Assembly (NCBI GenBank): GCA_947179485.1
Contig: OX359249.1
Location: 33,900,250-33,964,249 of the forward strand
Origin: Allacma fusca
Taxonomy: Eukaryota; Arthropoda; Collembola; Symphypleona; Sminthuridae
Length of the DNA stretch: 64,000 nucleotides
Reading direction: 5' to 3'
Of the stretch, positions 36,034-49,189 are shown in pieces (within the stretch, counting starts at the first letter, position 1; every line of letters starts with the position of its first letter). Made by a program: the position numbers and the translations under genes. The notes under the pieces were generated by a model. The model did not search any database. It worked only from the letters and a program-made list of their open reading frames with translations, and was not told the origin of the DNA.

Positions 36034-39000
36034 AGTAAACTCGGGCTCACACGCATTTGCGAAATGCGAGTCTAGCCATCCAAAACTGAAATGAAAAACT
36101 TTCTTTGGCGATTTAGAAAAGAATGAAAAGAGAAATAAATGACAGAAGCATTTATAGCCTTCCTAAGGTCAATCTATGGTCAACCCTAACTGGACTTTGA
36201 GCTAGTTTTGGACGTATCTGTACATACCAAGTTTGTGTTTGCAGTAAGTTGGGATCGCCGCAATGTCAATAACTACCTCATGAGCTCCTGATATAAAGTC
36301 TTGGAATAATCATGTCTCCTTAATCCATACAACCTACGCAATTGATCCAAAACGTTTGTGGAGAAACATCTTAGTAAACTCCAGCTTTATGGATTAATTC
36401 TACTCGTGGTGAGGACTCACACCAAGTACTATGTAATTACATACACGTCCTATGCACTATTAATAGATTTATCTCTATTGTTTTCACACCTGGTTCCTAC
36501 ATTTTTTGCAGTCTGAATTTCCCCTCATTGTCAAGTTGTAAGAGCTAGATCTACTAGTAAGAATAACATTATGACATTTTACCTAATTTAGGTTATTAAT
36601 TATTATACATACTTGGGTTGATCAACATCTCATATATCTGAAGACTCATTAAATGAAGGAGTTGTCAGTTTTGAACCGGTACTTACCAATTTATTTATTT
36701 GCCTGTTTCCATTAAATTAAACTTATGAAAGCAGTTTACGAAAGCAGTCGGGTTCATAATCAAATAAATTGTAAAAAGTAAATATTAATAAGGCTTATTA
36801 TTATTTATTAAGTTATTTTCACACGCTTGGCCTAGTAATTTATCCTGATCAGTTTGTTTTGTGTGACTGTACAACTTTACATTGTTGGAATGGATCATTC
36901 CAAATGGTAAGAGTCAGAACCCCATTCTCTCGTCGATGATCTCCAGATATTTCTGTGTCATAAGATCTTGTCAGTTTTGTAATATGGCATTATGTACACT
37001 AAGAAATGCTTTGTGTAAACAAAGATCATAACATTGTTATATTATGAACATGCAAACATGGCTGAATGGCTGCACTGGAGCTTTCTTATACACTAAAAGC
37101 TTTTCTAAACCTCAGCCTCGTTTACTTTTCGTCATACATTACAGTAGAACCCCTTGAATTTGATTCCTTATTATTCATAGATGGCAGACTCTCTAGTGCT
37201 TTTTTTCCTTGTTGAGGATTTTATTTCTACTGGCATTTCATAATACTTTAATGCTTGCTCATTATCTTCAATAATTTTGGAAATTTTGAAACCTCGTGAG
37301 AGTTTTAAAATTTTTATTACGTTCTTTTGAGTATTAAAAAAATAATCACATGCAAATTTGTAAATTTTTAAGTACATTTGATATTAAAATAAACTTGTTT
37401 GAATAGATTTCAAAATATTAATTTTGAATATGTATAAGCGTATCAGTTAATTTTCCTTAGGTTAGATTAACTTTCCACATTTTATTTCCCACAAAATTAC
37501 CCCACACATTTTGAGGCTGTCCAGATTTGGGATTGGAAATTTTTTGAGGAGCTTGATAGTACGCGCTAAAGGGGGCTGTCTCATGTTTTGTTACACTTTC
37601 ATAGTGTTTGCTTATTATTTATTAACACTACCCCTTGTTAAATTGTCAATCTTAATCTGCTCATGCGTTTGAATAATGCATTAGTTGTTATGCTAATCAG
37701 GATTCCTCTGACAACCTTCTCCCGAACACAAACTTGACCTCTGTCCCTACAAATTTTCCTCCTTCCTTTATTTTATTTTCTGCATTTTTTTCGACATATT
37801 TTGAATTATTTTCAGTAAAATCTATTTTACAAGGTTATTTCTCCTTGTTTACTCATATTTGCATTCAAGAGTCAGTAAATACACGGAGATTTGATCTGCT
37901 TTTGATAAAAATAACCACTTATTTACCTCTTATGTCAGTGTTTCTTCATTTGTGTCAAATGAACATATGCTGTAGTTTTTCCAATCACTCAATCAAGGTA
38001 GAATAATTTATTTAACAGTATTTCTCAGTACTCTCCTGTTGTATTTGTGTTTATGAGTATTCATTTTAGTCTTATATCATCGATAATATTTCTCCGCCAT
38101 AACTTAGTCTGTAATTTCCGTCGAGCTCATGTTCAGCACACCTATCTCTATTTATCTACTTTTCCCCAACTTTCCATACTTCCGAATTAGAGGGTTCACA
38201 CTTGAGACATACTAAGAGAATACTATGGTAGCTGACAAATATTTGGTTTCGGGGTCACAGATGTTGAAGACAAGTCCTACATTTGGTACAAAGACTACCG
38301 TGAAGAATATTGTAAAATGCTTTAACAAGTCTGTACGGTATTAATTATATATTTCTGCGTAAACTTGCCGAAGGTTGTGATATGCATTACTACAAGTAAT
38401 TCATAACCTTCTGTCTGATTATGCTTAATGCAAGAATATTCCTACGGGAAGCGGAACCGTGCCCATGAAATTTACAAAAAATGAATTGGTAATTACATTA
38501 ACATAATACAATGTGAAGGCAATTATTTATAGCTATTAATTATCAGTTATTAATTAGTTATTTACGTCATAAATGACGGATTAGAGAAGAAATTTTTAAG
38601 GAATCTTCGCTTGATAATTCTGTCAAAGTTGTTCGACCCACATAGTGCTTACGTGATCCATGCGAACAAATCATCGGTTAGTCACCTCTAAATAGAAAAT
38701 GAGACAGCTAAAGTCAACTCGATAAAGTTTACATCTAGCATAAAAATGTTCGGTGACTATTGCAGTTTTCTAGTAAGTATTTGGAGGGAAAAATTAGCGT
38801 AATAATTAGTTCATTCATGATGTTGTGATAGAGAGCCAACACTTGAGGGCTTGGAGCTATACACCATGAATATACTTACTGACCTTTTTCCAACATGTTC
38901 ATAATATATGTACAATGCGTTTATTATTCAATTGCAATGGTTTGTGTTTTATTGTCACAGGAAAATTAAATTTGATGTTGCTACTTTCAAAGAAACTAAT

Positions 39001-42000
39001 AAAAACTGGCATTAGTTACTTTAAGTGGAAGCATATTAATGATAATGAGGGACCAGACTTCTGAAGTGAAAAATTCTGAAAGTTTCTGAATAAAATTATG
39101 AGAAATAAGCTCCTTTGTTAGTTTTTAATAATGTAACAATCCAATGCGATGGAAGAAATCGAGTAAATTCAACCTCCTCTTGACGAAGATGCTTTTTTTA
39201 CTGATTCGCAAAAATTAGAATTTTCAACGTTTGAAAAAAGCGTAGGTATGCACTTGCTTCCCCCTGAAAAAAAAAAGATTTGAGTATAACTTCTACAGCC
39301 TCTGACCAAATTCGAATACTAAGGACTTAAAGTCAGTGACAGAATTTGTACAATGTCCAATGCTTAACTCACTTCTTCAGCTTGTATAGCTTACGAGATC
39401 TGAAGCTCTTTATACCTAAGTTTTCCCGTGAGTCTAAGGAATCGCATATTCTAATACATTGCAATTTTTTTAAAGGTCTTCCCCACAACGATTTTGATAA
39501 AAATTTGCACGTATGTCTGCCTACTTATTGCAAGCTAGTGTGCAAAATCTTATGATGCAGAGAATACGATAATTTCTGAAACTTTGGAAATTTTTGATGC
39601 CTTCGCTTCTTTTTGTACCCCTAGCAAAGTTGCTGCAGCTTTGTCTTTGCACCTGAGATGCTTTGCTTCATTCATTATTGCTCTAATTCTTCCAATATCA
39701 AATGCTAGTTTCTTTTACCTTTTAGAGCCGTAGAAGCACATTCCTTTGATTTTTATAACCTCATTTTTGTACCGATTTTATTTATTACATTTAAACTAGG
39801 TATTCATAATTTATTAATGAACCTAGTTTTATGTATGTGCAATCAAACTAGTTCACTCCTAGAAATTCGTATTTCATGGCCCTTTGTAGGGTAGCAATTG
39901 TTATGCACTAGTTGGTAAATAAATATGAAATAGCTGTCGATAAAGAAGCAATTCAAAGGTAACCGAAATAACCATCGTAAAAAATCTTGATTATAGAGAA
40001 TGTTTTATTACATCCTTTATTGTTGAGCAAGACTAAAAAAGTAGTTCTGGCAACTTGATTCTTTGGAACTTCAACTACGACTCTGAAAAAAGGCGTATCT
40101 AAGTGTTTCAAGGTAAAAATATTTTATATTTATTCGGCTGTTTTCAGAATTCTAAAGATCTGAAAGACCGACGACGTCACAAAGGTGTTGACCTAGTTGA
40201 CCTGCTTGGATAGAGTCAAACATTTGCCAACAATAATTAAATTTACTCTCATGCTCATAAAACCCTCATTGATGGAAGTTTACGTTAAGTTTTTGTCTTG
40301 TTGCTTGTCTGTTGATGTGTATCTTTCAGAATTTAGAAGTTTCTGTCGCATTTAAATATAAGGCTAGTACAGAGGTGAATCGAGTGTATTCTTTCTTTAC
40401 ATAACAACATAACAATGCATTTAAGGAGGGATGCTACAAAAAGATAAGCAGACTATTGAAACGTCTATTCCGTTTTGTGTTGGATCAGTAGATACACGTA
40501 AGTACATGATTAAGCATACAAAAGTATGTAACAGTTGCGACTTGCATAACTACGTATCATATTGTACATATGACCGACACGCAAAATTATTGTTCACACA
40601 ATTATACTGCACTCTTCTGTCTTATACAGCAGTTTATTTAGAAATACAATTTACAAATTTTAAGTTTCTTTAGAAAATTCAAGGCTAGCTCCCATTGGGT
40701 AAGTGAGGTAATAGAGTGCATAGGAAACTGGTTCTGGGATTCATGGAAAAGATATATACATAATAGACACAAAAGATGATGATACATGTTCACAAAACCT
40801 TTTGGATCACATGGTACAGACAGTAGTCAATGCTTACAATCTTTCAGGAATAATATTGAGAAAATTGTAAAGTAGATTCACGGTAAAAGATTGACATCAC
40901 AAGGTACAGCTCCATTATGTTCCAACGTTGTGCAGTGAACTGTCCATTCGCAAACGTGTGATTAATGCAGCTCATTGTGACTTATTCATGTTTAAATGTT
41001 CACGAGAGAATTAAATGATCACACGAAGGATTGTAAAGCTTTACATTAATTTTTGCAGCTTGGAATTTCATGGTAGCGAGAAGTTGCAGTTGCTACTGTT
41101 TCCATTATATACATGAGCATTGCGAAATGAAATATGTGCAATTAGATGGACTGACAACGTCCTTATAGTTGGCAGCATGGCTCATTTTATCAGTAATTTT
41201 CCTCAACGTCGTAGTTCACATGAGCCCTTTAATACTTATTCATTTATGAAAACCCAAAGTACACGCTTTGTGCTGATGCGGTTTCCTATGCAACCATTGC
41301 TACTTTATCAAGATGAAATTATACAATTGTAGTATGTCTGTATCAAGTACGAAGATAAATATGGTCTTGGCATAAGTCAGGCTGCAAACTTATACAATTA
41401 ACCGATTGGATATCAGTGGGGGAGAATCGCAAAAACTGATCTAGCATTTTGCAATCTTCATAATAAAAACAATAAAAATTCTTATTACGTAAATTTCTTG
41501 ACCAGGTAATTCCGAGGTTTCTACCCCAGTGTAAATACAGTAACATTCCAGTTTAGGTTAACAAATATCATTACACACATTAAAGCTAGAGCTGGAGAGA
41601 AAATTCCAGAATAATTCCAGAAAGTGATTTAAATGGCTTCTGGCCTAAGAGCAAAATGATCTACATGCATCATATCTTCTAATTTGTACTGATTAAAAGA
41701 TATATGATTCATGCAAATCAGTTTGATTTAGGCGAAAAGTAATTTAGGCTGGTTTACTTTACTTGGATATGAAAATTTATATATCATTTTGCATTACACA
41801 TCTTCACCAACGTTATGATATTTATACGACCCCTAAATCAATAGCTGATTATAAAATAAAATGTCCATGAAGCCATGACAAAAGAAGTAGATGGTAGCAC
41901 GGTTTAGCGTAATATCAGGACACTGATAATTTAGGGACTAGCAATAACGTCAAGTACAGAGTACAACATCATTATGCACGGCCGTTCGTTCCTAAAAATT

Positions 42001-43359
42001 TTTCAATGGGATAACTTGCGAGGCTAAAACTCTCACATAAATTACTTACAAGTCCTATATATCGTAAGTCATTTTTATAAAGCTCCTTGATTGTATCCCA
42101 TCTTAGGAAGGAGCAAGAATTTACTATGTACGAATCCGTATTTTATGCTTTACTGCATTCCATCAATCACAATGATTGCTTCATTGCTTTTAACTATATC
42201 TTAAAAGTAGATACTTAAAAATTCTGCGTCAGCCGGTCTAAAATTATAAATGTGAACCAAGCATAATTATAGATATATCTGACGTCCAGGCAGAAACTAT
42301 TCAGTACTAATGAACAAGCCTAATGTCAATCGACTAATGTGGAAAATACGTAATATTCTAATTCCAAATACACAGTAAAAAATACTGAACCTCGACGTCT
42401 AAAATACCAAATACAAAAGGCAAAATACCAACAGTACTATTTCGAAAAAGATTTTTGAAAATACTTGGCATCATAATAGTTAAAAAATACCAAATCCAAA
42501 ATACCGTGTAATTAGTTTAAATACAAATACTAAGTACCCCAATCCTTCACCAATAAAACATCTACTCTGACTCCTTACCTCCGTGCTCCGTACATAGTTG
42601 AAAAGTATTATATTTTTGACAGCTCCGTGGAAATCCCGATCCGTATGAGTATTCAAAATTACATGTAAATAAACAGGCTAGTTTCCTTTATTCTAGGAAA
42701 TTTTGACGTCAGAACATCCTGCGGATACAATTTTCGTAGAAAAATTATTTTGACCAAAATCCTGTTTCAAGTACAGTACCATCAATGCACAACAAATACC
42801 AAATTACGAAATACTTCCTCACTGTCTTGCACTGTAAAATAAAATAATATTGGATCTCCCCTCTCCAAATGCTAAAGACGAATGCTAAAATACTTGCACG
42901 GCGTACAAAAAAAACGTATTAAAAGATAACATTTCAAAATATTCCCCATGCCTGGGAATTGAGATATGCAATCAGCACAAGCCAAATATTAAATTCATTT
43001 GGTGACGGAGCATTGAAACATTCCTGGTTGTGAGCCTCTGTCCAAAATGTTACCCAACAGACTTGAATTTGATAGAACAGTAAATTCCGGGAAGAATTAT
43101 TTATTCCTATTAGATAAAAGTGGGCAATAAAATAAACCCTGGGAAGTAAAATGCATCCATAGGGAACATGTACTTATAATAGCACATCAAAATCTAACTT
43201 GGAGTATCCAAGCACGTATTTGAAGTCATTAATCCAAATTATCCATACGCTCTGTGCTCAACCACAGGCATCAAAATTAATTTTACGTAAAACTGTAAAC
43301 ATTGCATTTATTGCAAAGTCGGCGATATTTATTCACCCAACTCCTCCGGTTTAACACTC
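36034..43359. other. 7.3-kb intergenic region upstream of apolipophorin
   Basis: No conserved coding sequence was recognised on either strand; open frames are short and A/T-driven. The part nearest 36034 should hold the apolipophorin promoter. A degenerate repeat patch (42350-42960) is listed separately. A CRE-like TTACGTCA followed by its near-inverse (tgacgg) lies at about 38562-38579. Confidence 0.5.
42350..42960. repeat. Degenerate AAATACCAAATAC-type repeat patch
   Basis: Short units like aaataccaaatac and aaaatac recur many times between 42360 and 42540 and again around 42795-42950. The far end (ccccatgcctgg) resembles a hAT-type terminus (complement ccaggcatgggg), and a partial match ccaggca lies at about 42285, but no target-site duplication was found. 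It may be an old decayed element. Confidence 0.35.
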
Positions 43360-43368
43360 AGGAATTCA

Positions 43369-43838
43369 GGGTACGAAATTTTGGCCGACTTCCGACTTTA
43401 GTCGGCTGATTCTGGCCGACTAAAGTCGGGTATTTTCAGATTTTGGCCGACCTTAAATTCGGGATTTTAGCTGACTTCCGACTTCAATAAGACTTTGGCC
43501 GACCCGACTTGAACAGATTTTAGCCGACTTCCGACTTGGTCGGAAGTTGGAAGTTAATTTGAACCTCAAGTCGACCAAAATTAGCCAACGTGAGTCAGAT
43601 ATTATCGGATTTTATTTGACAGGGATTTGACGTTTTGTAGGCAAATTATTTTTGCCAACAGGGATTTTGAAAGTCGTTAGCCTTTTTTTCAGCAAGGAAT
43701 TTTGAATTCATTGATGACCTTCCAGGAGGGACATTTAATGTCTTATGAATTTAAGGTCGGCCAAAATCTGAAAATACCCGACTTTAGTCGGCCAGAATCA
43801 GCCGACTAAAGTCGGAAGTCGGCCAAAATTTCGTACCC
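43369..43838. mobile_element. 470-bp MITE with identical 92-bp terminal inverted repeats and 9-bp target duplication
   Basis: Bases 43369-43460 are an exact inverted copy of 43747-43838 (92 of 92, compared by hand). The ends are GGGTACGAAATTTTGG and its complement. The flanks carry the same nine bases, aggaattca, at 43360-43368 and 43839-43847, as expected for a target-site duplication. The arms are built of nested motifs (ccgacttccgacttt and its inverse). The 286-bp core has more degraded copies of the same motif and no long open frame, so the element is non-autonomous. A 9-bp duplication with long inverted repeats suggests Mutator-like or Merlin-like DNA transposons. Confidence 0.9.
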
Positions 43839-43847
43839 AGGAATTCA

Positions 43848-44567
43848 CAAGTGTCCGTACCACAAGGAGACATTCCATCAGGTAAGTAACAGTAACTTAT
43901 GATAACTTTTTTTTATTAATAAATAATAATCCCCGACTCGATTTTTACCCGTCACTGGAAACATAGTTTTGTGTCCGCAGAGTCCATTTGTGGGACTAGG
44001 CGCGAAATATAAAAATGAGCCTGGGATAATATATAATTAATCTTTGATATATAGTGAACTAAGTTAGCATATTTCGCTTCCTTTAGATTAGTCATTTTTT
44101 TTTGTATTGTATATGCTGACAATGTCAGGGAAGAATGGCTGAGTAAAGGAATTAAAGGAGCATTAAAAGCTTTACGTTTGCAGACTGGAAACTGTGGGAA
44201 CATAATTCAGGTACTGCCTGAGGCTTAGGCTTAAGTTTTGAGTATGTGTTGCTTCTGTGTATGTCTAGTGCTTGTTGAAAAAAAAAAGACAACCTGTAAA
44301 TTCTTTGGATTTGAGCTCCTCATTCTGTAATGTTAATGCTTATATACGAGGGTTGTTCGACTGACTGAGTACACACAGTTTACCGGAGTGTTTTGTCTCC
44401 ATCACCGTCAGTTTCCTCTGGGATATCAGCTGGAACATAGCTTTTTTAACGATTAATGGTGCTTTGTGAAAAATTGACTGGAGCTAATTGAAATTGAATT
44501 GTCTGTTGACAGTAGCGCTGAAGAATTTTTTTTGCCGGTGCCGTAACAAGGATTTGGACGAAGAAAA
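43848..44567. other. Upstream region of HMG-CoA synthase
   Basis: This stretch should contain the HMG-CoA synthase promoter and 5' UTR. No clear TATA box precedes the start codon at 44568. The minus-strand open frame 43952-44203 has no family features. Confidence 0.45.
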
Positions 44568-47500
44568 ATGAGCATCTCAGGAAGTTGGCCATCCAATGTG
44601 GGCATTCTGGCGATTGAACTTTATGTTCCTAATAGCTTCGTCTCCCAAACGGAACTGGAGAAGTATGATGGGGTCTCGGCGGGGAAGTACACGGTTGGAC
44701 TGGGTCAGGAAAAAATGGGTTTCTGCTCCGACCGGGAAGATATCAATTCACTGAGTCTGACTGTGGTCCGGAACTTAATGGAGAAACATAATATAGGTGA
44801 AAAGATTTGTGCTCCTGTAGTTCCGAAAATGTGGATGGGGGATGAAGGGTTGTCATTACTCGGTGTCTACGGGTGTAGCGTTGGGGCTCAAATTTTTGTA
44901 ATTAGATGCGTTTGGCTAGGTATTTGTTTTACCTGAGGTTGTGTCTGGGGCTGCACTTAATTGATTACGTAAAGGGGACTTTTATCGATTTGTAATAACA
45001 GTATTTTATTTTATGAATACTTTTTTAGATTTTAAGTGGCCTGAGTAGGAGGGAATAATAGATTGTTATTGTAGATTTAATGTTTGATGGTTTGGGAGAG
45101 TTTGGGGATTAGAGAATTGAGGCTAATGCTGTGAATCATTTTTTTTTGTGGTTGTGTTTGGTCAGATTCACGACTGTTATACAATCGATCGTGTTGATAG
45201 CAGGGTTGCTGACTTTTTTAATTTTTTTTGAAAAAAATCGGATTTATTTGATTTAAATCGGAATTTTTTGATTTAAATCAATATTTCCTGATTTAAATTC
45301 AAAATTTTATCGTACCATAGAATAACCATACAAATTTTTGGATTTTAATTTTCCTCGTAGTATTTTACACTGTTGGTACCAATGAAACTTAATAATGATG
45401 GATATTGGGATGTTTTTGTAAATACTGAGTATCTGTTAGGGACGAGAAAATTTAAGGGCATAAATATTGTTCGCGTGTTATTTCGGGACAGGATTGGGAT
45501 ACTTATTTTTGTCCCTGGATTTTGAAACGAGACAGAATCTTCTGTGGGACATAACAATTGTCCCCAGCAGAAGTTCTAGTAATATCCAATATTTAAAAAC
45601 TCACTCATATCAAATTTTATGTGACAGCTTGACAAATAATCAATATGGCGTATCCAAATTATACTGAAAATGATAAAAATCCAAAACGATCTCATACCCA
45701 AAATTCATAAAAACACAAAACTGCGCGTTTTACAACGTCTCCAGACGTGAAATTAAATTTTACCTTACCGTAAAAGTCGAAGAGTCAATTTTGATTTAAA
45801 TCAATGATTTATTTGAAAAAAATCAAGTGATTTAAATCTTGATTTAAATCAACGTGATTTAAATCAAGCCACCCTGAGTTGATAGTAAATGTTGTAGGAT
45901 ATTCCCCGCTTGCGTTAATCCTGCTTGTTACAAATGTATGCATTATCTGTTTTCTTAATTGATAATTTGGGATGTGTCTTTTGAATGTTAGGGATTTTTT
46001 TATTTGGGATATTTTTTTGAATTGTAGACTACAGCCGAATTGGTCGTCTCGAGGTTGGAACGGAAACAATTCTGGACAAATCTAAAAGTGTGAAGACGGT
46101 TTTGATGCAGCTTTTTGAATCCAGTGGAAATACGGATATTGAAGGCATTGACACAACAAACGCATGCTATGGTGGGACTGCTGCTGTGTTCAACTCTATC
46201 TCCTGGCTAGAATCCAGTGCTTGGGATGGTAAAGACTCAATCTAAGAAATTATAAAGGAAACTATGTTATGATATTTAAAATAATCTTTGGATGATGGAT
46301 TTTCAATGTAGGACGCCTTGCTCTGGTTGTGGCGGGTGATATTGCTATATATGCCAAAGGTGCGGCTCGACCCACAGGGGGATGTGGAGCAGTCGCAATT
46401 TTAATGGGGCCGAATGCTCCTTTAGTTTTTGAGAGAGGTATTTACAGGAGGCAATTTAATTTACTGCGTGTACTCAACCGACTCCGCACAGTTATTAATG
46501 TCTTGATTTTCAGGATTGCGTTCAACATATTCTTCCCATGTTTATGATTTTTATAAACCGGATTTGGAATCGGAGTACCCGAGAATAGACGGCCAACTTT
46601 CAATTAAGTGCTACCTAAATGCATTAGACAAATGTTATAATCTTCTCTCTCAGAAAGCCGCAAGCAAGAATGGAGAAGCTATTACTTTAGAATCATTCGA
46701 TAGTGTTATTTTTCACTCTCCATACTGCAAACTCGTCCAGAAATCCCTTGGTCGCATGTTGCTAAATGATGTAATCAGAATGAGCGAAAAAGATGTTGCA
46801 GAAAAATTTCCTGATCTTCTCTCTCTCCAGTAAGTTTCTTTATTATTTAAGCGTTGTTTACTCATGAAGAAACTTGTGTGCTATATCGCCTTTTTTAGCG
46901 CCTGTGTACATACGTGTATCATATACGGTATATGGCTCGACAAAGTAAAGTGAAGGCATAGCAAATAGTTTTTGGTTACTTCGGAATTGGAAAAATAGGG
47001 GGTCTACATTATAAAGGGAACTCGTACAAAAGTTTTGGAAGAAAAATCGTCTAAATTATTTAATTGTAATAACATGAATTTTGTTGTCTAATTGTTTGTA
47101 CTCTTTGTTTAGAGGTACAAAATTGGAAGAATCATACTTTGATCGTGATATAGAAAAGAAAATCATGACGGCGTCTAAAGATACTTACAACCGGAAGACA
47201 AAGTCATCCGTTTTTGTTGCCAATCAAGTTGGGAATATGTATACTGCATCTGTATATGGTGGTCTTATTTCCTATCTGATAAGGTGTGCGTTTTTAAAGA
47301 CATTTATAGTTCGACAACCACTTTATATGTAATCGTTTTAATAAAACGCTGTGTACTGTAGCAAACCCATCACTGAATTACTCGGAAACCGATTGTGTCT
47401 TTTCTCGTATGGATCTGGTCTTCAAGCATCTATGTACACAATTAGAGTTTCTTCTGAGTCTTCCAATAGTCTAGTGGGGCTTTTATCTGGCATCTCTAAT

Positions 47501-47803
47501 GTTCAAAAGAAACTGGAGAGCAGATTGGAATTTATTCCCGAAAAGTTTGCAGAGATGATGCTGTTGCGAGAGAATACTCATCACAAAGGTAATCTCTGTT
47601 ATGTGCTAAATCAGTTTTACAATTTAAATTTTAAGAAATGTAATAATTTTAATTGAAACTTGTTGTGTGCAGCTCCGTACAAACCAATCGGAAGCATTGA
47701 TGATTTGAATCCAGGTACATATTACATCGAAAATGTGGACGAAATGCATCGCCGAGAGTACGCACGAACTAAGGGGGCTTCGATTAGTTTGAGCAATCAT
47801 TGA
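44568..47803 (+). CDS. HMGCS1: Hydroxymethylglutaryl-CoA synthase (cytosolic type), 7 exons, 466 aa
   Basis: This enzyme condenses acetyl-CoA with acetoacetyl-CoA to HMG-CoA, the second step of the mevalonate pathway; in arthropods the pathway feeds juvenile hormone and other isoprenoids, not sterols (family knowledge). Exons: 44568-44796, 46028-46228, 46312-46437, 46514-46829, 47113-47283, 47362-47588, 47673-47803 (TGA). They total 1,401 bases. Catalytic residues are present: Glu in RLEVGTET (E89), the acyl-accepting Cys in NACYGGT (C123) and His in FHSPYCKL (H253). Other family blocks are [29 protein letters not shown] and LFSYGSGL. The N-terminus [17 protein letters not shown] has no mitochondrial leader, which argues for a cytosolic enzyme. 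Intron 1 (44797-46027) is the longest and holds a hAT-like insertion. Plain animal symbol given; the species-specific name is unknown. Confidence 0.97.
45201..45877. mobile_element. Non-autonomous hAT-like element in HMG-CoA synthase intron 1
   Basis: The left end reads cagggttgct and the right end ends agccaccctga, giving a short inverted terminus of CAGGGT-type as in hAT transposons. gttgatag flanks the element at 45193-45200 and 45878-45885, an 8-bp duplication typical of hAT (one extra A sits between the right CCCTG and the duplication). Six copies of the palindrome gatttaaatc lie near the ends: 45250, 45270, 45793, 45829, 45841 and 45856. No transposase frame is present. Confidence 0.75.
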
Positions 47804-47986
47804 ATTTATTTTTCAGTTTAGTATTTTTAGTTCCAGAGTTGGTCGGTATTTGAAGCTATTCATCGTAAACCGTTTTGACTTTCTTGAGTTATGCTACTGT
47901 TTTCTTCGATCTGCGTGAATTAAACTTATTTCGAAGTTATTTTAACATTTCATAGTATTAGAACTGAATGTAGAGGTATAGAACAA

Positions 47987-47992
47987 AATAAA
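47987..47992 (+). promoter_or_regulatory. Poly(A) signal for HMG-CoA synthase
   Basis: AATAAA, about 185 bp after the stop codon and the first canonical hexamer there. Confidence 0.6.
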
Positions 47993-47999
47993 ACTTGTT

Positions 48000-49021
48000 T
48001 GTGCGGAAAGCAAGGAAACGCGTCTAGCTAGCACAACACAATAAACAAACTTTACCTCACTGTGCAATATAGAATTTGATGTTACACGTAATTTCTGGGA
48101 TTACTGTCCACTGTTAAGGGGTGGAGGGAATAGTATAAAGAACAGGCGAACAGAATCTACTTGATTTATATCTATTTTACGAATGTGGGTATTGTCAGTA
48201 ATTCAGGTGTTTCTAAAACAAAACAGCCTGATATAAACTGCAATAATTACATTTTTACGTTCGGAGGTACATTGTTTGAAAGCCGTGTCACAATATTGTG
48301 TATGAATCCAAAGCGGTTGGTTTAGACATCCCAGAAAATCAGAATGTATGCCTTTTATTTTTTGAATTATTGGAGTTTGGATTCGAGGGTTTTTATTTTT
48401 CGTAGAAACCAATGACCACGGAGGTCATTCACTCGAAAAAAACAGCTGAATTACGTTTGACTGGGTACAAATTTGTACTAGTAGATGGTTAGTATTATTC
48501 ATAATTAGAAAATAGAAACATACATATCTTAAGAACGGACGATTGGTGACGACATCAAGGTTACTCTATTGGATATTAGATGCTTATTGTTGGCAATATT
48601 CCACATAGATATGCATATAGATATACCTGAGTCGGGGAAGAATATTACAATATTAAATTTCTACATAACTTAAGGTATACATTATTAACGAAGTGAAGTT
48701 TTTAAAAAGTATTGTAGCTTGGAGGCCAAAGGTCGTGATTTTAATTACTATTACACCGGTGCTATAGTATAAAATATTTAGACGTTAGTTTAGGCTTTCC
48801 TTGTTATTTTCATGAAAGTACAATTTATTGATGAATTTGAAATTCAGATAATTGATTTCAAGTAAAATCTTGAAGGGTTACTTGGTTCTACATCAAGCAT
48901 CATAAACAGTAAGTGTGCTTGAAGTAAAAAATTTGTATACAAACTTTGTTACACATACAAACATTTGCTGCTGAACATCAGAAAAACAATTCAATGATAT
49001 CCAACGAATGAAGAAATAAAT
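48000..49021. other. Region between convergent HMG-CoA synthase and RBM8A genes
   Basis: The two genes point toward each other across about 1.4 kb. No coding sequence was recognised; minus-strand frames 48203-48412 and 48893-49147 are unconvincing. Confidence 0.5.
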
Positions 49022-49027
49022 TTTATT
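49022..49027 (-). promoter_or_regulatory. Poly(A) signal for RBM8A/Y14
   Basis: AATAAA on the minus strand, 163 bp beyond the stop codon of the RBM8A gene. Confidence 0.6.
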
Positions 49028-49189
49028 GATTTGGGTTACTGTCCCGTCAGTATTGATACAAGAACTGTGTAGCAAATAACTCATGCATTCTATCTTACAT
49101 GTAATAAAATTAATTGCATATACAATATAACCGAAGTAACGCTTCAATTTCTTTCAAATATCCACGAGGGTCTGCTCATAAATAGATTT

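Noticed and set aside
44401-44410. ATCACCGTCA upstream of HMG-CoA synthase as a sterol regulatory element
   Set aside because: Only the first six of ten bases agree with ATCACCCCAC, and arthropods do not make sterols.
45345-46069. Minus-strand frames inside HMG-CoA synthase intron 1 (45345-45557, 45809-46069) as transposase remnants
   Set aside because: Neither shows hAT transposase motifs; one is made largely of the palindromic repeat itself.
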